A DNA stretch of 64,000 nucleotides from Ascidiimonas sp046199005 (GCA_046199005.1 CP176050.1:3162001-3226000); one strand, 5' to 3'; shown: positions 52,453 to 61,144, counted from the first letter of the stretch. Numbers and translations are program-made. Notes: generated from the letters alone by a model not told the origin.

Positions 52453-53313
52453 TCAATTTGAGAGTTTTGCACTCCACTTTTCAATATTATTTTTGTTCAT
52501 CCTAACAAACTCGTCTTTACCCAAAGCCTTTGACATTTTAAGTGATATCGTTGCGGATTCTATTGCTTCTTTATATTTACCCAATTTGGCATACGTCAAC
52601 GAGCGCACCCTGCTAATATAGTAACGAGGGCCTTCCAATGCTTGTGCTTTGTCCAGCCAATCCAGACATTGTGAAAGCTGTTGATCTTGCTCCAGCAAAT
52701 ATCTGGCGGCCTGATAGTAAGTTGTAGCAGTAGGATTTTTTTTTAGTTGCATCTGAATTTCTGCCATCATCAAATTATGCGTGTCAAGCGTTATGGGAAT
52801 TCGTATGCGTAAGTCTGCCCAATCCCAATCCATAAAAAGATGATCGTGACTTATTTCATTAAAACCAATGGTAAAATTCTCTACGGAATCTGTCAATTTC
52901 TGAGGTGTTACCTTTATTCTTAATACATCTTCATTGGGATTGTAATTGTTTCTACCATCTCCCCAATGTGAAGTATTAGAATGAAAAACAACTTCCCATT
53001 CTTCTTTTTGCGGAAAAGCATACAAGGCGTAGGTACCAGCTTCCAGGTCATACCCTTGGATTTTTACGGGATGTGAAATGGTGAGTTTTGTCGATTCATT
53101 TGCTCCCACTCTCCATATTCTTCCGTAAGGAACCACGTTACCAAAGATCTTGCGATTTCGAACTGAAGGTCGCGAATAATCAATCGTAAAGGAAGTAAGA
53201 CCTGCTTCCTGTGTTACAACAGACCGGGGACTCACTTTTGGATGTTTGATCTGAGCATTCGAAATTCCCGTATAAACGAAAAACAAACTTATCAGACAGA
53301 CTTTCAGCTGCAT
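52453..53313 (-). CDS. DUF2911 protein with TPR-like C-terminus
   Basis: Exported protein of 286 aa. Start at 53313 gives a clean signal peptide (MQLKVCLISLFFVYTGISNA); the longer frame to 53364 would begin inside the ftsY terminator. DUF2911 core is present in IDYSRPSVRNRKIFGNVVPYG, WRVGANES and LEAGTYALYAFPQKEEW. A helical C-terminal part (about 190-286) reads like TPR repeats (YYISRVRSLTYAKLGKYKEAIESA). It is a paralogue of the protein at 1365-1922 and heads a four-gene run. Confidence 0.9.
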   Translation of the reverse strand: MQLKVCLISLFFVYTGISNAQIKHPKVSPRSVVTQEAGLTSFTIDYSRPSVRNRKIFGNVVPYGRIWRVGANESTKLTISHPVKIQGYDLEAGTYALYAFPQKEEWEVVFHSNTSHWGDGRNNYNPNEDVLRIKVTPQKLTDSVENFTIGFNEISHDHLFMDWDWADLRIRIPITLDTHNLMMAEIQMQLKKNPTATTYYQAARYLLEQDQQLSQCLDWLDKAQALEGPRYYISRVRSLTYAKLGKYKEAIESATISLKMSKALGKDEFVRMNKNNIEKWSAKLSN

Positions 53314-53348
53314 TTGGGAGTTTTTTTTAAAGATAGCTAATCCCTTAA

Positions 53349-53380
53349 AAACAAAAAACCTCAAAAAAATTATTTTGAGG
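53349..53380 (-). terminator. Intrinsic terminator of ftsY
   Basis: Stem CCTCAAAA / TTTTGAGG, followed on the minus strand by TTTTTTGTTTTT. It is 24 bp past the ftsY stop. Confidence 0.82.
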
Positions 53381-53404
53381 CTGATCTTGTTTCATAAAGC
53401 TGGT

Positions 53405-54358
53405 TTATTTAAAGAAGGAATCGACAAACTCATACTTGTTAAAGATCTGAAGATCTTCTACTCCTTCACCAACACCTATATACTTTACAGGAATTTGAAA
53501 TTGATCTGATATCCCAATGACCACTCCTCCTTTAGCAGTTCCGTCCAATTTAGTCACTGCCAGTGAGGTTACTTCGGTTGCTTTGGTAAATTGTTTGGCC
53601 TGTTCAAAGGCATTTTGACCTGTAGAACCATCTAAAACCAGTAGAACCTCATGCGGCGCATCATCGACCACTTTTTGCATCACTCGTTTTACTTTTGACA
53701 GTTCGTTCATTAAATTCACTTTGTTATGTAGTCGGCCAGCCGTATCTATGATCACCACATCTGCCTCCTGTGAAACTGCAGATTTCAGCGTATCAAATGC
53801 TACGGAGGCGGGGTCACTACCCATTTGCTGACTTACAATAGGGACCTGAACACGGTCTGCCCAAACCTTTAACTGGTCTATAGCTGCTGCTCTAAATGTA
53901 TCTGCTGCTCCCAACACTACTTTCTTGCCCTGCTTGCTAAATTGATTGGCAAGCTTACCAATAGTAGTTGTTTTTCCGACACCGTTTACTCCTACCACCA
54001 TGATCACATAAGGTTTTTTAGAGGTATCTACCTGAAAATCGGTGGCTTCGCCGCTATTGGTCTCAGACAATAAAGCAGCGATTTCTTCTCTTAGTATTTT
54101 ATTGAGCTCGTCTGTGCCTAGATATTTATCCCGGGAAACCCTGGCTTCTATACGTTCAATAATTTTGAGTGTAGTATCTACACCCACATCGCTACTTACT
54201 AAAACTTCTTCGAGGTTGTCAAGCACCTCATCATCGACTTTAGATTTTCCGGCAACGGCTTTGCTCAGTTTTGAAAAAAAACTGGTTTTGGATTTCTCCA
54301 ATCCTTTATCCAGCGTTTCCTTTTTGTCTGATGAAAATATCTTTTTAAATAGACTCAT
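53405..54358 (-). CDS. ftsY: Signal recognition particle receptor FtsY
   Basis: SRP receptor GTPase of 317 aa. NG domain motifs: VGVNGVGKTTTIGKLA (G1), DTFRAAAIDQLKVWADR, DTAGRLHNKVNLMNEL (G3) and TKLDGTAKGGVV (G4/G5). A short basic N-terminal region replaces the long acidic A domain of E. coli, as usual in this phylum. It docks ribosome-nascent chains at the inner membrane. Confidence 0.97.
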   Translation of the reverse strand: MSLFKKIFSSDKKETLDKGLEKSKTSFFSKLSKAVAGKSKVDDEVLDNLEEVLVSSDVGVDTTLKIIERIEARVSRDKYLGTDELNKILREEIAALLSETNSGEATDFQVDTSKKPYVIMVVGVNGVGKTTTIGKLANQFSKQGKKVVLGAADTFRAAAIDQLKVWADRVQVPIVSQQMGSDPASVAFDTLKSAVSQEADVVIIDTAGRLHNKVNLMNELSKVKRVMQKVVDDAPHEVLLVLDGSTGQNAFEQAKQFTKATEVTSLAVTKLDGTAKGGVVIGISDQFQIPVKYIGVGEGVEDLQIFNKYEFVDSFFK

Positions 54359-54408
54359 TGTTAAGATTGCCTTCTGGTGAGATATTATTTTACGTATTCA
54401 AATATATA

Positions 54409-54443
54409 AAACAAAAAGCTACTTCCGTCGTGAAAGTAGCTTT
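54409..54443 (-). terminator. Intrinsic terminator of rpmB-rpmG-DUF4295
   Basis: Stem AAAGCTACTT / AAGTAGCTTT, followed on the minus strand by TTTTTGTTTT-type U-rich sequence. It separates the ribosomal cluster from ftsY. Confidence 0.85.
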
Positions 54444-54465
54444 GCTATATGATAAAGAAGGTTGA

Positions 54466-54618
54466 TTATTTCTTACTCAACCACTCATTAACTGATTCTG
54501 GTGACATTACAGACTCAACAAAAACGTATGCTCCAGATTTTGGAGATTTTACCATTTTGATCGCTTTTGTTAATCTTTTAGAAGAAGTTTGTAATGTTGC
54601 TACTGTTTTCTTTGCCAT
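54466..54618 (-). CDS. DUF4295 small protein
   Basis: A 50-aa basic protein beginning MAKKTVATLQTSSKRLTKAI and ending ESVNEWLSKK. It matches DUF4295, a Bacteroidetes-specific short protein encoded immediately after rpmG. It starts 9 bp after the rpmG stop and is followed by a terminator. The conserved position and basic composition suggest a ribosome-associated protein, which is inference. Confidence 0.92.
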   Translation of the reverse strand: MAKKTVATLQTSSKRLTKAIKMVKSPKSGAYVFVESVMSPESVNEWLSKK

Positions 54619-54627
54619 GACACTAAC

Positions 54628-54810
54628 TTATTTGATTTCTTTATGAACGGTCATTTTCTTCAGGATCGGATTGAACTTTTTAAGTTCTAATCTATCTGGA
54701 GTGTTCTTCTTGTTCTTTGTTGTAATGTAGCGTGAAGTACCTGGCTTACCAGACTCCTTATGCTCTGTACATTCAAGTATTACCTGAATTCTATTGCCTT
54801 TTTTTGCCAT
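54628..54810 (-). CDS. rpmG: 50S ribosomal protein L33
   Basis: L33 of 60 aa: MAKKGNRIQVILECTEHK at the N-terminus, SRYITTKNKKNTPDRLELKK in the core. The zinc-type Cys pairs are absent, so it is a Cys-free form apart from a single Cys. It is 21 bp downstream of rpmB and 9 bp upstream of DUF4295. Confidence 0.97.
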   Translation of the reverse strand: MAKKGNRIQVILECTEHKESGKPGTSRYITTKNKKNTPDRLELKKFNPILKKMTVHKEIK

Positions 54811-54831
54811 TTCTTAATCTCTTTACCTATA

Positions 54832-55068
54832 TTACTTGATGAACCCTTTAGCTCTTGCTTCCTTGAGTACAGCAGAAATACCTTTTTTGTTGATATTCTT
54901 AATCGCCGAGGTAGAAACTTTCAGGGTAACCCAACGATCTTCTTCAGGGATATAAAAACGCTTTTTGGTCAGATTGGCATCAAATCTGCGCTTTGTCTTA
55001 TTCATCGCATGCGAAACATTGTTTCCCACCATTGCTTTCTTTCCTGTAAGTTCACAAACTCTAGACAT
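54832..55068 (-). CDS. rpmB: 50S ribosomal protein L28
   Basis: L28 of 78 aa with the family pattern CELTGKKAMVGNNVSHAMNKTKRRF and a C-terminal TLKVSTSAIKNINKKG. First gene of the rpmB-rpmG-DUF4295 cluster. No unusual features. Confidence 0.97.
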   Translation of the reverse strand: MSRVCELTGKKAMVGNNVSHAMNKTKRRFDANLTKKRFYIPEEDRWVTLKVSTSAIKNINKKGISAVLKEARAKGFIK

Positions 55069-55144
55069 TTCGTTGATATTTTTTGTTATTTCAAAACAGG
55101 GTGCAAATTAACGAATTTTTTCACTCTCTGGCAAATAAGAATTC

Positions 55145-56392
55145 TCAATTTTTTAAAATTTCTTTTTGAAGCATTTCAAATGACTTATTTACAGCTTTAT
55201 TTATGACTTTGCCACGATGATTTCCAAAGTTATTCCCTACAGATATAACTCCCTGAGGGCCTGCTATAGCAATATAAACCGTTCCTACATCTGCATCGGC
55301 ATCACCTTTTGACGGGCCAGCATTACCTGTAGTAGCTATGGCGTAATCTGTATTCATTAATTGCCTTATGTTTGTAGCCATCGCTTCTGCAACCTCAGCA
55401 CTTACTACAGAATAGGTATCGATAAGGCTGCTTGGAACTCCTAAAATGGCTGTCTTAATAGAAGTAGCATAAGCAACGATGCTTCCAGAGAAATAAGCAG
55501 ATGCTCCGGGAATAGCTGTGATTCGTTCAGCAATCATCCCACCAGTGCAACTTTCGGCGGTCGCCAAGGTTTGCTTCCTTTCTTTCAACATTTTACCTAT
55601 AAGTACCTCAATAACATCATCATTTTCATATCCATATATGATATCACCTATAATTGCATGCAGTTTATCTACTTCTTCTCGAATGGTATTCTCAATGAGT
55701 GATTTGTCAAAATCTTTTGCGGTGAGCCGTAATCTCACTTTCCCCAGATTGGGTAAATACGCTAGTTTTACGAAGGCAGGTAAGGCCTCTTCCCAATCTG
55801 CGATCCTCTCGGCGATAGCACTTTCTCCTAAACCATAGGTAAGTACGGTCTTATGAAGGATATATGGTCTTTTAAAATATCTTTGAATCCTGGGAATGAC
55901 TTCTCCTTTCATCAATGATTTCATTTCATAAGGAACACCGGGTAAGGAAATGAACACTTTACCTTCTTCTAGTATCCACATACCCGGGGCGGTACCATAT
56001 TGATTCATCAATACCTCAGCTTTAGAAGGCACCAAGGCCTGAGCTCTGTTCAGATCTGATATAGGTGTACTGATATATTTTTCAAAAAGGTACTCCACAT
56101 GTTGAAGTACTTTTTTATTTTCAACCAACGTATCATCAAAAAAATCGCAGATAGTATGTTTCGTAATATCATCTTTGGTAGGTCCAAGTCCCCCGGTTAT
56201 GATAACGATGTCTACTCGGTTACTTGCTTCTCCTAGTGCGGTTAAAATATGCTCTTTATCGTCTTGAACAGAAGTGATCTGGAACACAGAAACACCGATC
56301 TTATTTAGTTCTTTGGAAATATAGGCAGAATTGGTATCTACAATTTGCCCTATGAGAATCTCATCTCCTATAGTAATGATCTCTGCATACAT
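55145..56392 (-). CDS. cinA: CinA family nicotinamide-nucleotide amidase
   Basis: Two-domain CinA of 415 aa. The N-terminal MoCF/COG1058 domain (IITIGDEILIGQIVDTNSAYI; VIITGGLGPTKDD) hydrolyses ADP-ribose-type compounds. The C-terminal PncC domain (TLATAESCTGGMIAERITAIPG; AIATTGNAGPSKGD) deamidates NMN in pyridine nucleotide salvage. Its ATG overlaps the stop of the HPt gene by one base, so the two are coupled. It ends a run starting at the exonuclease gene. Confidence 0.95.
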   Translation of the reverse strand: MYAEIITIGDEILIGQIVDTNSAYISKELNKIGVSVFQITSVQDDKEHILTALGEASNRVDIVIITGGLGPTKDDITKHTICDFFDDTLVENKKVLQHVEYLFEKYISTPISDLNRAQALVPSKAEVLMNQYGTAPGMWILEEGKVFISLPGVPYEMKSLMKGEVIPRIQRYFKRPYILHKTVLTYGLGESAIAERIADWEEALPAFVKLAYLPNLGKVRLRLTAKDFDKSLIENTIREEVDKLHAIIGDIIYGYENDDVIEVLIGKMLKERKQTLATAESCTGGMIAERITAIPGASAYFSGSIVAYATSIKTAILGVPSSLIDTYSVVSAEVAEAMATNIRQLMNTDYAIATTGNAGPSKGDADADVGTVYIAIAGPQGVISVGNNFGNHRGKVINKAVNKSFEMLQKEILKN

Positions 56393-56730
56393 CAGAGACC
56401 AAAATTATCTTTAAGCTGGTGTACAACCTTATTGACATTGGCTTCAACCTCGGGAAAAAGTTCGTTTATCACTTTCATGTCTTTATCGCCTTTGCCCTGT
56501 GTTTCTATTGCGAGCACTTTAACACGTGTTTCTTCCATCCCCAATAGGTCTACATTGGGTTTCATCTTATGGGCGTGTTGATAGATTCCTTCAAAATTCT
56601 CGTTTTCAACTGCTTCTTTCAGATTGCTAAGATCTTGTGGAGTTTCTTCTAGAAAAACACTTATAACAGATAGTATGAAATCTTCATCACCTCCTGAAAG
56701 TTCTGTAAGTTTATCTAAATTGTATAACAT
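56392..56730 (-). CDS. HPt (histidine phosphotransfer) domain protein
   Basis: A 112-aa single-domain HPt protein. Phosphoacceptor site is in YQHAHKMKPNVDLLGM, with the usual His-x-x-Lys context (H-A-H-K). The leading helices read LYNLDKLTELSGGDEDFILSVISVFLEETPQDLSNL. Start 56730 is 1 bp after the FAH stop; the longer open frame to 56811 lies within that gene and is rejected. No histidine kinase or response regulator is adjacent, so its phosphorelay partners are elsewhere. Coupled to cinA by a TGATG overlap. Confidence 0.92.
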   Translation of the reverse strand: MLYNLDKLTELSGGDEDFILSVISVFLEETPQDLSNLKEAVENENFEGIYQHAHKMKPNVDLLGMEETRVKVLAIETQGKGDKDMKVINELFPEVEANVNKVVHQLKDNFGL

Positions 56731-56731
56731 T

Positions 56732-57343
56732 TTATTTAATATAAAGGGAGAATAATTTTTTAGTTTCAATAAAACCTTCAAGATAATCATTAGGGCTGAC
56801 TTTACCAACACCGGCAGGAGTTCCTGTGAAAATGATATCTCCGATCTTCAAAGTAAAGAAAGTAGAAACATAGGCAATGATCTCATCAATTTTCCAAAGC
56901 ATCAATGCTGTGTTTCCATTCTGAACGATTTCGCCGTTTTTCTGAAGACTGAAATTAATATTTTGAAGATCACTGAAGTTGGTTTTTGGTAGCCATTTAC
57001 CAATGATCGCAGAGCCGTCAAAACCTTTGGCTTTTTCCCAGGGAAGCCCCTTTTGCTTTAACTCACTTTGTAGATCTCTTGCCGTGAAGTCTATACCCAG
57101 GCCAATCTCATCATAATATTTATGAGCAAATCTTTCTGAGATATGCTTTCCCAGTTTTTTAATTTTAATAAGAACCTCCACCTCATAGTGAACATCATTA
57201 GAGAAGTCTGGTAAATAAAAATCCTGCTGCTTGGGCAAAATAGCCGAGTCTGGTTTCATAAAAATAACCGGATTCTCCGGTTTTTCGTTTTTCAATTCGT
57301 TTATATGCTCTGTGTAATTTCTACCGATGCAAATAAGTTTCAT
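56732..57343 (-). CDS. Fumarylacetoacetate hydrolase family protein
   Basis: FAH-fold enzyme of 203 aa, similar to acylpyruvase and oxaloacetate decarboxylase (FAHD1-like). Landmarks: CIGRNYTEHINELKNEKPENPVIFMKPDSAI, HYEVEVLIKI (Glu metal ligands) and IGDIIFTGTPAGVG. Substrate is probably a small acylpyruvate or oxaloacetate; not resolvable from sequence. It starts 14 bp after the exonuclease stop. Confidence 0.93.
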   Translation of the reverse strand: MKLICIGRNYTEHINELKNEKPENPVIFMKPDSAILPKQQDFYLPDFSNDVHYEVEVLIKIKKLGKHISERFAHKYYDEIGLGIDFTARDLQSELKQKGLPWEKAKGFDGSAIIGKWLPKTNFSDLQNINFSLQKNGEIVQNGNTALMLWKIDEIIAYVSTFFTLKIGDIIFTGTPAGVGKVSPNDYLEGFIETKKLFSLYIK

Positions 57344-57357
57344 AGCATTGATTAGTA

Positions 57358-58134
57358 TCAGTTAAGCTTATTATTGAGTTTTCGGAGTTTGATGCTGGTA
57401 AGAACTTTTTTTGTGTACAATGGAAAGTCGGCATTAAGCAACCAACCAAAATAACCTGGCTCCTGCTCCATCACTTCCTCCACTTTCTTTCCTTTATGCT
57501 TGCCAAATGAGAATACTTCTTTGCCTTCTTTATCATACACTATATATCCGGCAAAATCAACTGAATTCTTGCGTTTGGTGAACTCTGAAAGTTGTTTTAT
57601 ATCATTTTCCAGTTCCTGATACCTGTCTAACTGAGATTTAAGAACTTCATAGGTAGCGAGTGTATCCGCTTCGGCACTATGAGCATCTTCCAATGTTTTG
57701 TCACAGTAGAATTTGTAGGCAGCCGAAAGTGTTCTTTTCTCCATTTTATGAAAAATAGTCTGCACATCTACAGAGACTCGATTTTTCATGTCAAAATCAA
57801 TATCTGCTCTTAATAACTCTTCGGCGAGCAAGGGGATATCAAATCGGTCTGAATTATACCCAGCCAGATCACTATCTTTTATCATATTGTATATCTGACG
57901 GGAGAGTTCCTTGAAGGTAGGTTCATTCGCGACTTTCTCATTGGTAATTCCATGGACTGCAATGACGTTATCCGGAATTACCATTTCTGGATTCACCAAC
58001 CAGGTTTTGCTTTCTTTATTGCCGTTTGGAAATACTTTTAGAACGGATATTTCAACGATCCTGTCTTTAGCCACTTCTGTGCCGGTAGTTTCAAGATCGA
58101 AAAAACAAATAGGCCTGGTCAGTTTTAATTCCAT
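57358..58134 (-). CDS. DEDDh 3'-5' exonuclease (DnaQ-like)
   Basis: Exonuclease of 258 aa. ExoI to ExoIII motifs: CFFDLETTGTEV (Asp/Glu), LAGYNSDRFDIPLL (Asp) and DAHSAEADTLATYEVL (His and Asp), thus DEDDh. The C-terminus (about 200-250) carries FSFGKHKGKKVEEVMEQEPGYFGWLLNADFP, resembling the DUF3820 protein at 38680-38916. Start at ATG 58134 is used; a TTG two codons earlier is possible. It is not the replicase proofreader by context; probably repair or RNA processing. First gene of the run with FAH, HPt and cinA. Confidence 0.92.
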   Translation of the reverse strand: MELKLTRPICFFDLETTGTEVAKDRIVEISVLKVFPNGNKESKTWLVNPEMVIPDNVIAVHGITNEKVANEPTFKELSRQIYNMIKDSDLAGYNSDRFDIPLLAEELLRADIDFDMKNRVSVDVQTIFHKMEKRTLSAAYKFYCDKTLEDAHSAEADTLATYEVLKSQLDRYQELENDIKQLSEFTKRKNSVDFAGYIVYDKEGKEVFSFGKHKGKKVEEVMEQEPGYFGWLLNADFPLYTKKVLTSIKLRKLNNKLN

Positions 58135-58140
58135 GTCCAA

Positions 58141-58431
58141 ATTTTTAAGGTTGTAAAGATACGCATTGCTGCTCTAATGCAATTAAGAATTTCGGGAACA
58201 AATCCCCTTAAATCTCGTTGCCGACTATAATTTTACAGAAAATCGACCGTCATTATTTTTCTGCTTTATTGGTAAAGCGTTCTTCTGCCAATCCTAACTA
58301 AAAAAATTTATTGAAAATGATGTTTATATAGAGAATTTTAACTATTTTTAATGATACCCTTTTTTATTTCCTGCTTGCTGGCCCGCCCACATATAAACAT
58401 TGAACTTAACTAAATTAAATGAACGGTTGTC
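58141..58431. other. AT-rich intergenic region
   Basis: Non-coding gap between the divergent exonuclease and BLUF genes. A minus-strand TATCTTTA near 58150-58160 may be the exonuclease -7 box. An ATTGG/CCAAT inverted pair lies near 58268-58292. No ORF, RNA gene or clear operator was found. Confidence 0.4.
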
Positions 58432-58872
58432 ATGTTTTACTATATGTGTTATATCAGTACCGCTTCTTACGAATTTACAGATCATCAATTGAAAGATCTG
58501 TTACTAGAAAGCAGGCGCAATAATGAACGTAGGGGTATAACCGGTATGCTTATTCACTACGACGGAAATTTCATTCAATATATTGAAGGAAATAAATATG
58601 ATGTAACCGATTTGTTTGAAAGTATTAAAAGTGATGTGAGACACCGATCTGTTTATAAGATCACCAGCGGTATTACCAGAGAACGAAAATTTAGACGATG
58701 GAGTATGGCATTTGAAAAATTAGGAATTAGGGATGCTCAAAAAATTCCAGGTTTTAAGCCATTTGACTCCGAAACATTACTTGAAGAGTTTCCCGCCAAT
58801 GAAAATCATCCGGGTATTGTACTGCTTAGATCTTTCATGGGTAATACCAAGAAATATAAAAGCGTGATTTAA
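58432..58872 (+). CDS. BLUF blue-light photoreceptor
   Basis: Short BLUF (sensor of blue light using FAD) protein of 146 aa. Photochemistry residues align with AppA: Tyr7 (MCYIS), Asn31 (RRNNERRGITG), Gln49 (FIQYIEG), and Trp90 and Met92 (RRWSMAF). The domain spans residues 2-95; the remaining 50 residues form a C-terminal helical extension, with no effector such as EAL or cyclase. Such short BLUF proteins signal through protein partners. No partner is adjacent. A hairpin follows. Confidence 0.95.
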   Translation: MFYYMCYISTASYEFTDHQLKDLLLESRRNNERRGITGMLIHYDGNFIQYIEGNKYDVTDLFESIKSDVRHRSVYKITSGITRERKFRRWSMAFEKLGIRDAQKIPGFKPFDSETLLEEFPANENHPGIVLLRSFMGNTKKYKSVI

Positions 58873-58902
58873 AATATGACTACGCTTGAACTTGGCCAAA
58901 AT

Positions 58903-58938
58903 AATAAGCCTGTTTTTGTCAAAAAAAACAGGCTTATT
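58903..58938. terminator. Probable bidirectional terminator, BLUF / E2
   Basis: AATAAGCCTGTTTTT / AAAAACAGGCTTATT inverted repeat with a short loop, between convergent genes. The T and A tracts lie within the stem rather than after it. Confidence 0.72.
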
Positions 58939-58958
58939 GATATATAAGATTTACTTTT

Positions 58959-60281
58959 TTAGAGCTCTCTGTTTGTGTTCCAGGCTTCCAGATAATCTGC
59001 TATTCGTTTTACAAACATGCCTCCTAAAGCACCGTTAACCACACGATGGTCATAACTGTGCGAAAGAAACATCTTATGCCTGATACCTATAAAATCCCCT
59101 TCTGGAGTTTCTATTACTGCCGGAACTTTTCTAATGCTGCCTAATGCTAGAATTCCTACCTGAGGTTGATTTATAATAGGAGTACCGAATACGCTTCCAA
59201 AGGTACCTACATTTGTAACGGTATATGTTCCATCCTGAATTTCATCTGGCTTTAACTTATTTTGGCGAGCACGATTTGCCAGATCATTCACCGTCTTGGC
59301 TAAGCCCACCAAATTTAGCTGATCGGCATTTTTAATCACCGGCACGATCAAGTTACCATCAGGTAGTGCAGCGGCCATACCGAGATTTATATTTTTCTTT
59401 TTAATAATCCGGTCACCATCTACCGAAATATTCATCATTGGATAATCCTTTAACGCCTTTGCTACCGCTTCCATGAATATAGGGGTAAAGGTAAGCTTCT
59501 CTCCTTCTCTTTCAAGAAAAGTATTTTTTGCTTTATTTCTCCAGTTCACAATATTTGTCACATCTACTTCTACAAAACTCTGTACATGAGCAGAAGTAGA
59601 AATACTTTCGCGCATATGATGCGCTATCAATTTACCCATGCGGGTCATCTCTATCACCTCATCCTGCCCATTTACAGAAACTGGCTGCGGCTTAGATACG
59701 ATTTCTTTTTGCTTAATTTCAGTTTTAACTGCATGATCTATATGCCCGGAAGTTGGAGTAGCTTCTCGGTTCTCGAGGTAAGCTAGCATATCATTTTTCG
59801 TAACTCTTCCATCTTTTCCTGTTCCCTGAATCTGCTCCAGCTCTTCCATCGAAACGCCCTCTTCTTTCGCGATATTCTTTACAAGAGGCGAATAAAAGCG
59901 ATCTGAAATTTCAAAATTAAGAGGCTCGGTAATTGTTTCCTGAGCTGATGACATCATTTGAGCGGCCTCTTCTGCATGCACCTCAATGGCAGCTTCTTCT
60001 TTTACCTCTTCGGTCGGTGCATCAGTTTCTTCAATATCGCCATCAATTTTGATGACAGCCAGTACCTCACCTACCTTCACAACATCGTCAACATCAAATC
60101 GTTTTTCGACTAAAACTCCTTCAACTTCGCTTGGCACTTCAGAATCAACCTTATCTGTAGCAATTTCAAGTACTGCCTCATCCATTTCAATTGTATCACC
60201 TACTTCTTTAAGCCAGTTGGTGATGGTTGCTTCTGCAACACTCTCTCCCATTTTCGGTAATTTAAGTTCAAAATTTGCCAT
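58959..60281 (-). CDS. 2-oxoacid dehydrogenase E2 acyltransferase
   Basis: Dihydrolipoamide acyltransferase of 440 aa. Domain order: lipoyl domain (1-77, lipoyl Lys44 in EIATDKVDSEV), acidic linker, peripheral subunit-binding domain (about 129-170) and catalytic domain (about 205-435). The catalytic motif reads HSYDHRVVNGALGG, with Asn where many E2s have Asp. Sequence style is nearest the branched-chain type (BkdC-like); pyruvate or 2-oxoglutarate specificity cannot be excluded. E1 and E3 genes are not in the window. Confidence 0.93.
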   Translation of the reverse strand: MANFELKLPKMGESVAEATITNWLKEVGDTIEMDEAVLEIATDKVDSEVPSEVEGVLVEKRFDVDDVVKVGEVLAVIKIDGDIEETDAPTEEVKEEAAIEVHAEEAAQMMSSAQETITEPLNFEISDRFYSPLVKNIAKEEGVSMEELEQIQGTGKDGRVTKNDMLAYLENREATPTSGHIDHAVKTEIKQKEIVSKPQPVSVNGQDEVIEMTRMGKLIAHHMRESISTSAHVQSFVEVDVTNIVNWRNKAKNTFLEREGEKLTFTPIFMEAVAKALKDYPMMNISVDGDRIIKKKNINLGMAAALPDGNLIVPVIKNADQLNLVGLAKTVNDLANRARQNKLKPDEIQDGTYTVTNVGTFGSVFGTPIINQPQVGILALGSIRKVPAVIETPEGDFIGIRHKMFLSHSYDHRVVNGALGGMFVKRIADYLEAWNTNREL

Positions 60282-60442
60282 ATCAATAATAAGAAAGTCG
60301 TTTTTTGTTATCGGATTGCGAAATTAATTAAAAAAACCTAATATTTTTAAATTATCTATAATATTTATTTGAGTGACTTTTGAAGCAGTTATGCCAGGTA
60401 TTGATCACACACCAACCGATTTTCAACTACTCTTTTGCCGTT

Positions 60443-61063
60443 TCATGAGCTTTTTAATGAACTCTCAAAAGGTATGCGGTGCAAGATACTTCTTCCCAGC
60501 GTAACTTCATCTGCAAATTCCAATTCATCACCCACAGAAACACCTCTTGCCAGCGTTGAAGTAGTTACCTCAAGCCCTTCAAGTTGTTTGTAAATGTAGA
60601 AATTTGTCGTATCACCTTCCATAGTAGAACTCAATGCAAAGATCACTTCTTTTATATCTTTATTCTTTACTTTTTCTACCAGCGAAGCAATCGTGAGATT
60701 ATGTGGTCCTACACCATCAACCGGAGATATTTTGCCTCCCAAAACATGATAATGACCCTTATAATGACCTGTACTCTCTATCGCCATTACATCTCGTATA
60801 TCCTCTACCACACATACTGTTGCCGTATCTCGTTTGGGATTTGCACATATTTCACAAATGGACACATCTGAGATATTATGGCAGTTTTCGCAATATTTAA
60901 TATTTTCTCTTAGCTGCGATAAAGCGAGTGCAAGTTTTGATGTTCGATCTTCAGGTTGCCTGAGCAAATGCAGCACCAGCCTTAAAGCCGTTCGCTTTCC
61001 GATACCCGGCAGTTGCGACATCTCATACACTGCATTCTCCAAAAGTTTAGAGGAAAATTCCAT
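60443..61063 (-). CDS. recR: Recombination protein RecR
   Basis: RecR of 206 aa, acting with RecF/RecO in daughter-strand gap repair. N-terminal HhH motif (LPGIGKRTALRLVLHLL), C4 zinc finger CENCHNISDVSICEICANP, then Toprim domain with CVVEDIRDVMAIES and the Walker-like ALSSTMEGDTTNFY. Start 61063 (MEFSSKLLENAVYEMSQLPG) is used; the longer frame runs into the divergent symporter promoter region. Confidence 0.96.
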   Translation of the reverse strand: MEFSSKLLENAVYEMSQLPGIGKRTALRLVLHLLRQPEDRTSKLALALSQLRENIKYCENCHNISDVSICEICANPKRDTATVCVVEDIRDVMAIESTGHYKGHYHVLGGKISPVDGVGPHNLTIASLVEKVKNKDIKEVIFALSSTMEGDTTNFYIYKQLEGLEVTTSTLARGVSVGDELEFADEVTLGRSILHRIPFESSLKSS

Positions 61064-61144
61064 AAAGGCAAAATTACAACTTTTGATAACATACAAGATC
61101 ATATTTTCGCAGGAGTTTGTATTTTGCACTATCAATTCTATCCT

